From assembly GCA_963932465.1 (NCBI GenBank), contig OZ010792.1, forward strand, positions 19,795,701 through 19,859,700: 64,000 bases of DNA. Direction: 5' to 3'. This DNA comes from Maratus speciosus (lineage: Eukaryota; Arthropoda; Arachnida; Araneae; Salticidae). A model generated the notes under the pieces. That model worked only from the letters and a program-made list of their open reading frames with translations, was not told the DNA's origin and ran no database searches. A program made the translations under genes and the position numbers. Position 1 is the stretch's first letter. Every line of letters starts with the position of its first letter. Positions 10,768-22,528 of the stretch are shown in pieces.

Positions 10768-12249
10768 AGGGTCTCAGGACTCTTAAAGTTGGAAAAAATG
10801 AAAAAAAAGACCATTTTCAACATTTAAGAGGCATTATTTTGAAATTCAGACAAAAAAGTTATATTTTGATAGTTTTTTTTTAATTGGCTTGATTTTTTTT
10901 ATGTTGAAGTAGATCATATTTAATGAATATTGGGCAATTTTGAAGCCCTGAAAAAATTTCCTGTTTCCTGTAGAAAATGTCGAAGTTTAAGATCATGAAT
11001 ACCTTTTTTCAACTTGAAATGCCAGTATATTTCAATTGCTATATCTCTGGAAAACAACAACATCCCAAAACTCTTTTGTCATAAACTGTTGGCATAACAC
11101 TACATGCTTAGTAAAATTTACTTGGTTCCAGAAGGCATTGTTAATTTTCATTGTTATGTTGCCACAAAATGCAATCAAAATGACGTTTTTGTCCGTTTTC
11201 TGCACTTATTATCTTAATTAAGCAATAGTACCCCAACATTTTTCTTATAGAATATGAAAGTTTACTATTAGGACAAGCTAAATAACATAGAATTTTACTG
11301 GGATATTGATGCTGTTAGCAGATATAATCTGTTAAAAATTCAAAAGTTTCAAAATCTGCAACTTTTCAAGTAGTCCTATCTCAAAACAGCATCATAGTTG
11401 AATAAAACAAAATATATCATAGTTGGACATATGTAAAAAAAACATGGAAGCGAAAAATAAGTGGGGTCTCATGCTATTTTCAGAAAATAAAATGACAAAA
11501 CTTACAAAAAAGCAGTGTCAATATCAGGCTTTTTCCCTATCAGAAAATGATTTATTAAGTTTCTCTTTCCCTTTCCTATGTTTTCCCCTATGAGGAAATG
11601 GAACATCCCTTTTCTCTTTCTCCTTGTAGGGGAAAAGCCTGATTAGTGCACTGCCTTTTTGTAACTTTTGTCATTTTTTTTCTTCCCACTTATTGTTCGT
11701 TTCCATGTTTTTGTACTTATGTTCAACTACTACCGGGTATATTTTGATTGATTCAACTGTGATGCTGTTTTGAGATAGGACTAATTCATAAGTTGCAGAT
11801 TTTGAAACTTTTGAATTTTTAACAGATTATATCTGCTAACAGCATCGATATCCCGGTAAAGTTCTATATTACTTAGCTTGTCCTAATAGTAAACTTTCAT
11901 ATTCTATAAGAAACATTTTGGGGTACTATTGCTTAAATAAAATAATAAGTGCAGAAAACGGACAAAAATGTCATTTTGGTTGCATTTTGTGCCAACATAA
12001 CAATGAAAACAATGCCCCATGGAACCAAGTAAATTTTGCTAAGCATGTAGTGTTATACTAACAGTTTACGACAAAAGAATTTTGGGATGTTGTTGCCAGA
12101 GATATAGCAATCCAAACATACTGGCATGTCAATTTTCATGAAAAATGGGATTCATGGTCTTGAACTTTGACATTTTCTACAGGATACAGGACATTTTTTC
12201 AGAGCTTCAAAATTTCACATTATTCATTAAATATGATCTACTTCAACAC

Positions 12250-12280
<31 letters not shown>

Positions 12281-13019
12281 AGCAAAAGAAAAAATATAAC
12301 TGTCGCACTTTGTCTGATTTTCAAAATAATGGCTCTAATCTTAAAATGCATTTGATTTTTAAAAATGTTTTTTTTTTATTGGAATTGAAAGATACAAGTA
12401 TATTCTTTCATTTCATGTATTTAAAAAATTGCAAGATGCAGAATTAGCATTTACAGAAGGAGCCAAACTGCCAGAGATTTGTCGAGCAAAAAATTGGCAT
12501 AACAGATTACGCGCAGGATTACAAAATAAATTTTGCAACTAGAATGAAAATTTTGGTGCTTACTTATGCTTCAGATTGTAATAATAACACTGAACCAAAA
12601 TAAATTTCTATTTAAAGCATTTTTTATATTTTTAATACAAAGTTGTAGTTAGCTAATGCAAAATTTTGAAAATTTCAATAGTAAAATTACCTAAAAAAAT
12701 ATTTTTTTGAACAATAAAAAGGAAGTTTTAGGTTCAGTGTATACAGAATAATATGAAACATATATCTCGAAAATTGCATGAAAGAATATTCAGAAGTTTT
12801 TAACATATCGTGCGCGTTATAGCCAAAAACGTCATTTCGAGAAAAATGACTTCAACGTTTTCAGCTATTGAGTGGGTATAATTCTAAAAGTCATAACTTC
12901 AGTTCTAATGGGAATATCAAGGAAACAATTATTTCAAAATGTTCAGAAAGGATAAGAATTTAACATTTAAAAAATTCAAAATTTCGAAAATTTTAAAGCT
13001 TTAAAAGTCCTGAGATCCG
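10768..13019. mobile_element. TTAA-flanked foldback element (Kolobok-like)
   Basis: The left end AGGGTCTCAGGACTC and right end AGTCCTGAGATCCG are inverted relatives, each next to TTAA (10764-10767 and 13020-13023). Inside, 10875-11545 and 11630-12250 form a near-continuous inverted repeat of about 0.65 kb per arm around a centre near 11580. Right of the large arms, 12380-12990 has no counterpart on the left. TTAA duplications with GGG-rich ends fit the Kolobok superfamily better than piggyBac, which begins CCC after TTAA. No transposase remains; a 100-codon frame at 12145-12447 is only an arm plus poly-A. Confidence 0.75.
12250..12277 (+). repeat. Poly-A run of 28
   Basis: A pure A tract in the right arm of the foldback element. 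It faces the T-rich stretch near 10876-10905 in the left arm, so it is a lengthened part of the inverted repeat, not a retroposon tail. Confidence 0.9.
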
Positions 13020-13023
13020 TTAA

Positions 13024-13507
13024 ACTAATTATTTTTGTGGAAATCTTATTCTTACCGCTAAAGAGCACACTTGTAAGAAAAGTATACCGAAACGTATTTC
13101 AAAAAACTCAAAATTGTAGTGTAGATTTAAATTTTTTAAAAAGAATTATTTACTTTTTATTTTTACCAAAAGAATTGCATTTTTTCTTGATTAAATTATG
13201 TTTTTTCATAAAACAATTTAGTATTTTGCCAAAAGACATTATATATATATAAAAAAAGTTGACAGGGTATAGATAATTGGTCAACTATTCTCTGTTTTTT
13301 CTTTCAAAGTTAAAACTTCTTAATTCAATGGTTTCCCTCTTTATACTTATGCGGAAAAAATGGCCTGACAGCATTTAAGTAAAGATAGTAGAATTCCGAT
13401 AACTCATCACTATAAATGCCACCATCTCTTAATTATTCTGGAGTTTTCTCCAAGACAAACATGTGCCCAAACGGAGATTTTATTTAATCGAAAATTTTAA
13501 AATTAAA
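13024..13507. other. No recognisable gene
   Basis: AT-rich sequence with a short TA run near 13241-13251. Frames here are low-complexity Lys/Phe-rich translations. Confidence 0.4.
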
Positions 13508-13515
13508 TCTAATGA

Positions 13516-14505
13516 GAATGCTCCCAGATAGTCAAAATTCAATTTTCCCAAAATTTCTGAAAATTTCCCCCAAATCAGTGTTTTTTTCACCAAAAGTCCC
13601 CAACTCAGTTTTTATTCAAAAAGGAAATTTTCAATTTTCAATTTACCACTATAAAAAATATTTAAGTAATTTAAGCTCAAAAATTTACCCCAAATCAAGC
13701 CTTATTTTGAAAGAAATCCCCATTAAGAAAAAACGAATTTTTAAACTAGGCTGAATCAACGCCTACTTGATATTCTTGTGTAGGTGTTGACTGAATGCAC
13801 ATTCTGTAGCTACATTAAGAGAATGAGAGAGATATTTTACAGTGACAAGTTATTTTACGTTTATTTTTAAAAGTATTGTCTAACAATGTTGGACTATTGT
13901 TACATTAGCTCCATAGCTTTAGACAATCTCTTATCAGTTGGGATTTGAATGAATCAGAGATGGTACGATGTTTTAATTTTTTTGTCATCCCTATACTGAA
14001 GTACATAATCATAATGCAAAGTATTTTTGCTGTATCAATCGATGTGCTTTTGTATATTATACGAGAAAAATATCTGCTTTCCACAAATTTAAATTAATTT
14101 TTTTTTAAGTACGGTGATAGAATTTTTCGTATAAGTCCTGCAGATTTAGTCACGTGCAGGTTTAAGCTGATTAAGACTTTAGAGTCTGATGCATCCGCAA
14201 TGCGCGTAAATTCTAATGTTGTAAACAACAAACACGACCACATCCAAGAGAATAATGATTGACACGTCCGATTTCTGGATTGTATTTTCGGTTTTCAAAT
14301 CAAAATTGAATTCGAGACAGATCCAGTTTTTCTACTGGGCTAAAAGAAATCTTTACGAAAAATAGTTAAAAAAAATTCCCAAGTTTTCCCCCAAAATTTT
14401 TTGTAGTCCCCTAAAATTTCCCCACGAACTACTTGTCCCCAAAAAATTCCCCTAGAGATTCAAAATCCCCAAAATGGGGACAAAATCCCAAATCTGGCAA
14501 CTCTG
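13516..14505. mobile_element. hAT-type non-autonomous element, copy 2 (uninterrupted)
   Basis: A 990-bp relative of copy 1 with the same CCCCAAA-rich subterminal regions. Its right end CTGGCAACTCTG is slightly worn and its left end more so (GAATGCTCCCAGATAG). An exact 8-bp duplication TCTAATGA (13508-13515 and 14506-14513) fixes both boundaries. It carries no transposase and serves as the empty reference for the family B insertion in copy 1. Confidence 0.88.
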
Positions 14506-14513
14506 TCTAATGA

Positions 14514-15053
14514 TTATCTTATGGGAAAAAAGTAAATTTTTTTATAAAAATTTTCCGGTTTTAATGGTGTATATCTTGGATCAGATTCCGGAATAATTAA
14601 GAAATGTTGGCATCTATGCTCATCACTCTCGGGGATCTTAAAATATATATACAAAGCAGACTTGCGTTGGCAAGTTCTACATAGTTTCATGCTTAAAAAA
14701 AATATTTTTACGATCCTCTCTGTTGTATTATGATTTAAAAACTGTAAAATCTGTATAATAAGCCAAATATTTTATTGAATATGTATTTAATACACCGGAG
14801 GGAACTTTAAAGGAAAAATGTATAAAAGCTAACGTAACTTGAGTGATTTTGAAGCTAAGAACATGGAACTGCACGGGATAACTTCTCCAAGGAACATGTT
14901 CAATGAGCTTGCACACTTTACTTTGTCATGCTTGACATACTTTGCAAATGCATGCATACTATCCTGTTTCTACTAAAAATGAATGAAAATAAAAATAATG
15001 AAAATGTGATATAAAGTAGGACAGGTCAAAGTTTGGGTAATAATAATTATTAC
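14514..15053. other. No recognisable gene; 3' junction of the BEL relic
   Basis: No LTR-like sequence is found where the 3' LTR of the minus-strand BEL element would lie. The frame running into it loses family resemblance near 15055. Confidence 0.45.
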
Positions 15054-16008
15054 AGGGAGGTAAATTGTCCTCCTTTATGACTACCATCGCCCCTGGTTTG
15101 ATGTTTTCCCCTTTTACCTGCCATTTTGAACGATTTTGGAGATGACTCAAGTAATTTAATTGCCAATTTCTCCAAATTAATTGGACGAATTTAGTGATTC
15201 TCTGCCACCTAGATAATCTCGATTCTGTGATATCAATCAACTGAGGTTCTGGAATGGCATCGATAGGCCGACCAATTAGGAAATGGCCTGGTGTCAATGC
15301 ATTAAAATCATTTGTATCGGTCGATAACGGAGTTAAGGGACACAAATTTAGTACCCCTTCGATTTGGGTGGTGACTCTTTGAAATTCTTCCATAGTCAAT
15401 CTAGCACCTTTTAATGTCCGTTTAAGATAATACTTGAAAGATTTTACACCAGCCTCCCATAAACCACCGAAGTTGGGCGATCTAGGAGGAATAAACTTCC
15501 ATTCAATACCTTCTGAAATAAGGTAATTAGCTAATTTTTCCTCCGGTCTACGAACTAACTCATGAAGTTTCTGCAATTCTGATTTTGCACCCCTAAAATT
15601 CGTAGCATTGTCTGTCATAATAGAAGCGCATTTTCCTCGCCTTGAAACAAAGCGTTTAAGTGCGGCGATAAACGCATCAGATGTTAGATCAGTTACTATT
15701 TCTAAATGAATAGCCTTTGTTACTAAGCAAACGAAAATCGCGACATAAACCTTATAAAAAATCCCTTTTCTTTGATTTTTATATTTAATCTCAAAAGGGC
15801 CGCAAAAATCGGCTCCTGTATGGTTAAACGTAAAATTTGGAGTTACTCTTTCCGATGGGAGGTCACCCATGATTTGTTTAGCAGTAACTGGGTTGTTCCT
15901 AAAACAGACAACGCAATCATGCACTACTTTTCGCGCGAAATTTTTGCCACTTACGGGCCAAAACCGCATACGTACGTAATAGATTAAAGTTTGGGACCAA
16001 TATGACAA
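14959..16008 (-). pseudogene. BEL integrase fragment
   Basis: The frame opens inside the zinc-binding region (HDCVVC near residues 30-35) and continues into the integrase core. The catalytic triad is visible as D67 in GADFCGPF, D133 in MTDNATNFRG and E185 in GGLWEAGVKS. Integrase inserts the element's cDNA into host chromosomes. Downstream come the conserved WQRITKFVQLIWRNW and KPGAMVVIKEDNLPP patterns of the C-terminal domain. After that the sequence turns into low-complexity Tyr/Phe-rich residues, marking the truncation. The initial Met is arbitrary; the frame belongs to the upstream polyprotein after a frameshift near 15995. Confidence 0.85.
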
Positions 16009-17114
16009 TACTTCCTGTGAAAATGCTCAAATATGAGTTTTGTGAGCTTATGGCCTTTCGGCAAAATGATTTGATGCTTCTTATCAAAGTTTAAATCTGA
16101 ATTTTCCAACCCACCACCAACTCTTAAGATATTATCTTGATCCAAAAAGGGGGATAAACATTTAATTTTACTGGAAGGGGGAACCCCTGATTCCCGTTTT
16201 AAACCCTTAATCTCTTCCTGCAATTCTGCATTTTGTACTAATCTAATTAGCGAAACTTCTGAATTTTTTATTTCTGGTGTTGTGAGGCTGCCTCTGCGCC
16301 GGTCTGCTAACTTACATTTGCAATTGTGACAAAACCTATAAACATATGCCAGTATGCGAAGAATACTATAGTATTTACCACTTATGTTGAGAAAAAAATT
16401 TACTTCTTCAGGATTCCTGAAAAGATAAAGAGAAATATTAAAATTGAAATCATTACAATTATTTTTATATTTTGATTTAGTCTCGGGAAAGTAATCTGTT
16501 TCTGGCACAGAAATAGTTTCTTGCTCAGTCACTAAGTCATCAGCTGATAGGAATTTCGGTCCGCTAAACCACATTGGATTCTCTACAAGGGAATTAACAC
16601 TCGCACCTCTGGTCAAGAGATCGGCAGGGTTGTCCTTGCTGGAGCAGTGATACCAAGAGTTCGAATTTGAAAGTGCATTAATCTCTATGACACGGTTTGC
16701 CACAAACTGTTTCCATCGTTTTGATGATCCTTTGATCCAGAATAAGGTTATTTTGGAATCCGTCCAATAATACACTGTCGATGTGATTTTTTGATCTAGG
16801 ATGGGTTTTACTTTATTGGTCAGTCTTGCACTTAGTAAGGCTCCGAGAAGTTCCAGCCTCGGCAGAGTTATCTCCTTTATCGGGGCAACACGACTCTTCG
16901 AGGTCACGAGATTGACTTCCACTCCACTCTCTCTTTTTATTCTCAGATAAATTGCAGAGCCATACGCTATTTTACTAGCATCAGAAAAGGCGTGTATTTC
17001 TACAGCTATTACTTGATTCAAGCAACCAAGAATTTTCCTCGGAATTTTTAATTCTGCTAAATTTGGAAGTTCTTCGAACCACTTCAACCACTTTTCGTGC
17101 ACATTAGTTGGCAA
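15984..17114 (-). pseudogene. BEL RNase H and integrase N-terminus fragment
   Basis: The Pao-type RNase H starts with FSDAS (D45) and continues through LPRLELLGA (E88), WTDSKI (D119) and NPADLLTRG (D165). The last residues contain the H..H half of the integrase zinc site (HKLTKLIFEHFHRKYC). RNase H removes the RNA strand during reverse transcription. The frame ends at a stop where a one- or two-base change moves the integrase into the next frame. Upstream the frame is cut from reverse transcriptase by the CTATGG expansion at about 17142-17175. Confidence 0.85.
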
Positions 17115-17137
17115 CTGTTCATCCCATGCTCTCTTCT

Positions 17138-18568
17138 TTAGCCATAGTTAGAAGCCATAGTTTCATAGCCATAGCCATAGAACAGGCATTTGATTCTAAT
17201 GGTGAATGGCGTGAGCATGCCTAACGGATAGAAGATTTTACCAACTGCTTGCAATAGTAGACGTTTTGAGCTTCTTTGCGATGACAAGAATTCTATTAAA
17301 CTTTTGACTTCGAATGTCAGACAATCTTCTTCTGTTTTCCAGGACATTCCTAATACCTTGCTTAGATTACTTCCTAGGCATATTACAGCATGTTCTGCTT
17401 GAATATTTAAACCTTCCTTTTGCCAGCACTTCAGTAACGCTTCATCATTGGTTATCCATTTTCGAAGAATTATTCCTGCTTCAGACATTATTTTGTTAGC
17501 ATTCAGGAAAACATCAAGAGCGTCTTGCAGCGTATCGTCGCCAGATATAAAATCATCCACATAAATATATTTATCGAGTAGGTGAACAGTTCTTGGGTGT
17601 AGGTTCGTAAACCGCTGGATGTGCTCCTTTATTGTAGCAGATAGGAGGAATGGAGAGGCATTGACTCCAAAAATAGCACGTTTAAATCTGAAGACCTTGA
17701 AAGATTTTAAATCATCATCATACCACAGAAAACGGACAGAATCCCGATCTTTTTCAGCGAGTGAGATTTGAAGGAACGCCTTCTCGATATCAGAAGAAAA
17801 GGCAATTTCGTATAATCTGAAGTGGATTAAAATATCAAATAGAAGTGGATTTAAGTTGGTGCCGGGCCATAAACAATCATTAAGGGACAAATCATTGTTA
17901 TCATGAGAGCTGGCATCGAAGACGATTCGGACCTTTGTAGTAAGTTTATCTTCTTTACAGACCGCATGATGGGGCAAATAATACACTGCCCTGTCTAAAA
18001 CAGGTTCATTTTCTTGCACCTGCTCTATAATTCCTTGCTTTAAATATTCCGTGATTATTTCAGAATATTGTCGAAAAAGTTCTGGGTTTCGATAAAATTT
18101 TCTTTTTAGATCTTCCAAACGCTGTTTCGCAACATTAAAATTATCATTTAATTCCTTCCAGTCTTTCTTCCACGGTAACTGAACTTCATATCGATCGCCT
18201 ACAAATTTGACAGTTTTATCGAATATTTGTTGTGCTTGATCCGTTTCTGACAATTTTGGATCATCATGTTTAATGCCTATAGACTCAAGCTCCCAAAATT
18301 GTTTTAAATTATCATTTATTTCATCGAAATCTCTAACGAAATTGGACATAGCAATATTGTTTGTTTGCGTGTTCGCCTCTAGCGCCCCAGTTGGGATCCA
18401 TCCAAAAACAGTGTTTTGCAGAAAAAGTTTATCATTTATCTTAACTGAATTATGCATTAAAATTCTATGAAATAATTCAGCCCCAACCAATGCGTGAATT
18501 TTTCCCCGGTTTGAAAAATGTGGGGTCTGCCAATTCCACAATATTCGGTAAAATAATGTCCGATACAT
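17138..18568 (-). pseudogene. BEL reverse transcriptase fragment
   Basis: After a short out-of-frame lead, IHALVGAELF (residues 24-33) marks the end of the protease region. The polymerase follows: LPHHAVCKED (198-207), VRIVFDAS (213-220), the first catalytic Asp in SSDIEKAF (D260), FGVNASPFLL (300-309) and YVDD at 336-339. The enzyme copies element RNA into DNA. The frame ends in YGYGYETMASNYG, encoded by repeated CTATGG hexamers, in place of the usual continuation toward RNase H. All key polymerase residues seen are intact, so inactivation is by frameshift. Confidence 0.88.
17142..17175 (-). repeat. CTATGG-type hexamer expansion in BEL pol
   Basis: Imperfect repeats of CTATGG (CCATAG on the plus strand) sit at the junction of reverse transcriptase and RNase H and shift the reading frame. 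They look like slippage within coding sequence. Confidence 0.8.
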
Positions 18569-19964
18569 CTAATTGCTTTGATGGAATTACATCTGTGATT
18601 TTGGGAACAATTAAGAAATCTATATTCTCCCTGAAAGAGCTATCTTCGTTTGTAATTGCACTCGAAATTTTATTTTTTGCATTATAAGTATAACCGTTTA
18701 ATCCTGTAACGGGTACATTAATTATCCTTTTTTTAAATTTCAGCATGTCAGCGCAATCCTTAGTTAAAATATTGACATTGCTAGCATTATCCAAAATTAC
18801 TCTAAACTTTCGTTTATTTCCGAAATTATCTTCTATATAAACGAAGCATGTACTCAGAAAAATTGATTTTCTTTCTTTACTTATATTATTCAAGGACTTT
18901 AAAGATTCATTATTTACCGAAATGTTTCTCGTTTCTCTATTTACCGCACCGTCAAGAGGGGAGGAAATTTGGGGGGAAGCCAATTCATTTTTGGATTTGT
19001 TTTCTTTAATATCTCGATGAAGTGATGAGCTGTGTCGCAATCCACAGGTATTACAGTTATATTTTGAAATGCAAGAATTTACAAAATGAGAGTTATTCAA
19101 GCAAATGGTACACAGCTTATTTTTCTTCACAAAATCGTATCGTTCGGAAACATTCATTTTTAGAAACTGAGAACATTTGTTCAAATTATGAAAAGCCAAT
19201 TTGCACAGAATACAAGTTTTTCCGTTTGATTTATCATTCGAATATAGCATGAAATTTTTTTGTTTGTTCGAAAGGGGAATGTTTTTATTTAAGGGTTTTG
19301 AAGCAGAGTATCTATTTACGCTTTCTAACGTAGAACTTCGGTTTTCCAAAAATGACATTAATTCATTAAATTGTGGGTATTCTGATTTTTTAATCGAATA
19401 TTCAAATAATTTTCGAGATTCCTTATCTACCTTTTGCAATATAATATTGATAAGGATAGCATCAGACAGATTGTTTTGTTCATATTGTAATGCTTTTAAA
19501 GCCCTCAAATTTTTATTTACACAATCAATAAAGGATCTCAATTCTTTAGAAGACTCGTAATGTATTTTTTCATAATTAATTATGGCTGATAAATGAGTGT
19601 CAATGAGCAAACGTTGATTTTCGAATCTTTCAGTAAGTGCTGTAAACAATGACTCAAAAGAATCGTCTGGACTCTCTAATTGTTTTGCTTCATTTTTTAG
19701 CGATGCTCGCAAATAAAACAGCTTCTGAGCGTCATTTAACTGGACATTTTTGATAATTAAATTTGTAAATTGTACTTTAAAGATTGACCACTCTTCATAT
19801 TTACCATTGAATGTTGGTAGTGGGATTTCAGGTAACTTAACTTTAATATTATTCAAACTTATAGATTCAATACTATCAGCATGCACATTTATTTCAGAAA
19901 CTTTAAGATTTTTAAGCAATATGTTGAGACTTACCTCGTTTCTCAAGACGATCTTCGAGTTCAT
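18477..19964 (-). pseudogene. BEL gag and protease fragment
   Basis: Residues about 45-215 have the BEL gag pattern (LPTFNGKYEEWS, then helical sequence). Two Cys/His clusters follow at about 251-315 (CILC, CTIC, CNTCGLRHSSSLH), which bind RNA. A retropepsin-like region has DNAS at 392-395 where D-S/T-G is usual; BEL proteases vary here, so loss of activity is not certain. The frame ends at LADPTFFKPGK, after which a frame change near 18500 leads to the next segment. The Met at 19964 is arbitrary; the true gag start is upstream in another frame. Confidence 0.82.
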
Positions 19965-20184
19965 CTAACTCGTTTTCGATTTCTGGTAAGTCCTTAATAT
20001 CAGGGATATCATAATATTTATCCCGTATTTCCAATACCTTTACCTGAAGCTCGGGTAATTTTCGAATCTTTATTTCGAGCTCGGTACTCGAGTAATTAAT
20101 TTCGTCTGTATTATCTTTTACGAAATTTTCTAATTTCGTTATAGTACCTTTTAGAGCCCCTTTTGTTCTATTTAATTTATCCAT
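19912..20184 (-). pseudogene. BEL gag N-terminus
   Basis: The ATG at 20182-20184 begins MDKLNRTKGALKG, a charged coiled-coil-like gag N-terminus rich in Glu, Lys and Leu. An upstream in-frame GTG at 20217 exists, but it lies in the primer-binding site, so the ATG is preferred. The frame runs to 19912; the family pattern leaves it near 19940 and continues in the gag-protease frame, implying an indel. Confidence 0.75.
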
Positions 20185-20198
20185 AGCAGCTATTTCGC

Positions 20199-20216
20199 TG
20201 CGATATCGACGGTCCA
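20199..20216 (-). promoter_or_regulatory. Candidate primer-binding site of the BEL element
   Basis: On the minus strand TGGACCGTCGATATCGCA lies between the candidate LTR end (…ACA near 20224) and the gag ATG. A TGG start matches the complement of a tRNA CCA end. The tRNA was not identified. Confidence 0.5.
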
Positions 20217-20223
20217 CAAAATT

Positions 20224-20640
20224 TGTATGTGAATACTGTGTGTAACTTTAAGATTGAAGACAAATAGTTTTCTTTTTCACATTTTTATATCACACAGCAC
20301 ACAAATGTTACCAACAATCACGAACACTGAAGAACATATAGAATGATGAGGTGACTTTGGGGTAATAAGCCGCTGTTAGATCAAGTGACGTTCGTAAAAC
20401 ATATTTTGGGGAATACTCCCTCTATAAGCAACAGAATAATTGGGGATAAGACCCGCTATTACATAACGTGCCGCAATGGCAGCTCAAGAACAATTTCTCT
20501 ATACTTGGTGACAAGACCCGCTCAAAACACAACGTGCCGCAATGGCAGCTAAAGAACAACTGAACTTGGTCACATGACCGCAAAGCTACGGAGCTCGTTC
20601 GGCATGCGCACAAGGTCCGAACAAAGTTATTCTTTTATAT
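20224..20640 (-). repeat. Candidate 5' LTR of the BEL element
   Basis: The edge next to the primer site reads TGT on the plus strand (ACA on the element strand), as LTRs usually do. The outer edge is a guess because the other LTR is missing. A 65-bp duplication lies inside at 20445-20509 and 20510-20574 (shared GACCCGCT and CGTGCCGCAATGGCAGCT). Confidence 0.4.
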
Positions 20641-20699
20641 TCTTATGCAATTTTATAAGCTTGGAATTTTAGTAGATACGAATTCGTGCGCGTGATGCT

Positions 20700-21110
20700 T
20701 ATAACTTGATTATTGCTATAGTAGATATTTCAAAAACTATATTCACATCCGTTGTTGTCTAAACTAAAAGGGCATAAGTGAAGTTGGACTTTTATTTTTA
20801 AAATTAATGTAGATTTTAGGATTGGAAAATGTATGGCACAGATTAAAATTCCCTTTCAAAAATTTCTCTCAATAAGGGCTAATGTACTTGATATCTTTTG
20901 TGCAACCCTGTGTATGATCTATGTAATTTATACGCAACGCTCGATGTGGGAAAATATAGTTATATTTAAAAACGCGTACCATAACTGAAAACGCATTTAC
21001 AGCAATTTCTGTTCATAGACAGTACTGAAACCGAATTATTTTATGTGCCCCTGTAAGTAAACTATGAACGCTAGCTGATTTTCAAATGTGTAGTTGATCT
21101 TTCTTAATTA
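20700..21110 (+). repeat. Diverged R2 relative
   Basis: Words typical of R2 units recur here: AAATTCCCTTTC, TTTTGTGCAACCCTGT and GTGCCCCTGTAAGTAAACTATG. No hairpin or end is seen, so this is a fragment. Confidence 0.5.
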
Positions 21111-21179
21111 ATCACGAAATAAACCATCAGCTGTCAGGACAGTGGTAGATGGGGCCTTGTGCTCAGAAAAATCCCCCAG

Positions 21180-21346
21180 TAAAAGGCAACCCGATTACAG
21201 AAGACTGTCACTGATAATGGTAATATGATTTAATTTTCGGAAATCGGATAATCTTTTTAAATCAGAGCAAATAAACTTGTTTTTAGAGACAGAGGAGTCT
21301 GGACGGGGAGGGGGAAGCGTAGCTCATAGAGGACAGAACACCCTAA
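21180..21346 (+). mobile_element. Helitron-like 3' end
   Basis: A tail with GGACGGGGAGGGGGAAGCGTAGC ends in CTAA at 21343-21346 followed by T. It parallels the tail at 5340-5396. The 5' end was not recognised. Confidence 0.5.
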
Positions 21347-22528
21347 TAAATGATAAATAAATAATAATTAAGAAAATGCGCCCTTATATAACAATGAAAA
21401 AAAAACTAGATTGGTTTGAAACAGCTACCAATTTTCGTATGTATTTCCTTTATAGAAAACAAATCATGTCAGTATCATTTTTGTAAACGAAACACTGCTT
21501 ATATTCTTTTTATGTACTTAAATTCAAAGTTTATAAAATGCAAAAAGGATGTGAAATAATACAATTTATTGGAGCATCTCCCGTTTCTAAAATTTATTTA
21601 CTGTTAACCTATCTCTTCCCATATTCATTTATGCCTTGTATATAAAATCATTCCTGTGTTTTGTATCCGATAGAAACATACATATGAGATATGCCTTTCT
21701 TCCTTGACTAGAATAAGGAGGGTCTTAGAGGTCTGCGAATTTTATCTTGTTTGTATAAATCTGTGCCTTATTAGATTTTCCGATACTCCGCGCAAAGTAC
21801 AGTCATGTTACGGCAGATTTTTTGTTGCCTTTATTATTTTATTATTTGTTGCTTTGATTCTTCGGTGACAAAATGTTATTATTTTTTATCCTTAATACCT
21901 TGGGGACGATCGACCGGTATACGTGTTGCGTAAGGTGCTCGGAATCCATAATTATTCTCACCTGTAAATTTTGATAGTAAATTTTGCCTTATTTAATCCG
22001 AGCATATTCCCGATTCAATTAAGCAAAAATTTCTGTTTTGAAAAACCGGTGACAAAAGATTAAAAATTCTGCAAAAGACGCTCGTCCCGAAGGGATTAAA
22101 TAAAAATAATAATAAAAATAAAAGGTAGAATGTCAAAATATCCAGCCGTTTAAAGAACAAATTTTCAAGTATTTACGAAATGCAGTTGAGCCCTATATTC
22201 CGAACTAACTGAGTCCTGTATCTGGTTAGGTAACCGGATTTTATACGAACCCGACCCGACGCGCAATTCGGTTGGCGTCAGAATGACTTTCTTCCGTTAA
22301 TGAGCGGATTCGGGTCGGGGTGACTTTAAATGTTTCGGTCGAGTTATGACTCTTTCGGGTTCTTGTTGGTCTGATTTTTTTAAAAAAAGGTCTCGAATAT
22401 TTTTCAAAGGAAAGAAAAAAACAACTATATTTTACTATGAGCGTATATGAGCTCATTTTTATAAAAAAATAAATAAAATTGATATTAGATATATAACTGC
22501 AAATTGCCTTTTCATATTTATATTAAAA
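21347..22528. other. No recognisable gene
   Basis: AT-rich DNA. ACCCGACCCGA near 22246 and TTCGGGTCGAGT near 26253 are inverted relatives, but nothing else ties them to one element. Confidence 0.4.

Larger units (their letters stand above)
15054..20640 (-). mobile_element. BEL/Pao LTR retrotransposon, degenerate and 3'-truncated
   Basis: On the minus strand the order is candidate LTR, primer-binding site, gag with zinc knuckles, protease, reverse transcriptase, RNase H, integrase and the start of the conserved C-terminal region. That order and the BEL-type sequence patterns (Pao RT and RNase H, DUF1759-like gag) identify the superfamily. Four frame changes break it, at about 19940, 18500, 17140 and 15995. 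The 3' end stops near 15054 without an LTR, so age by LTR comparison is impossible. The right boundary near 20640 is uncertain. Confidence 0.85.

Noticed and set aside
12145..12447. A 100-codon frame
   Set aside because: It spans a foldback arm and a 28-base poly-A run (Lys tract).
14728..14916. Minus-strand frame just beyond the BEL relic as a possible accessory gene
   Set aside because: No resemblance to retroelement proteins and no conserved feature.
19022..19560. Plus-strand frames opposite BEL gag
   Set aside because: They are antisense shadows of the gag-protease frame, whose Cys/His motifs are clear.
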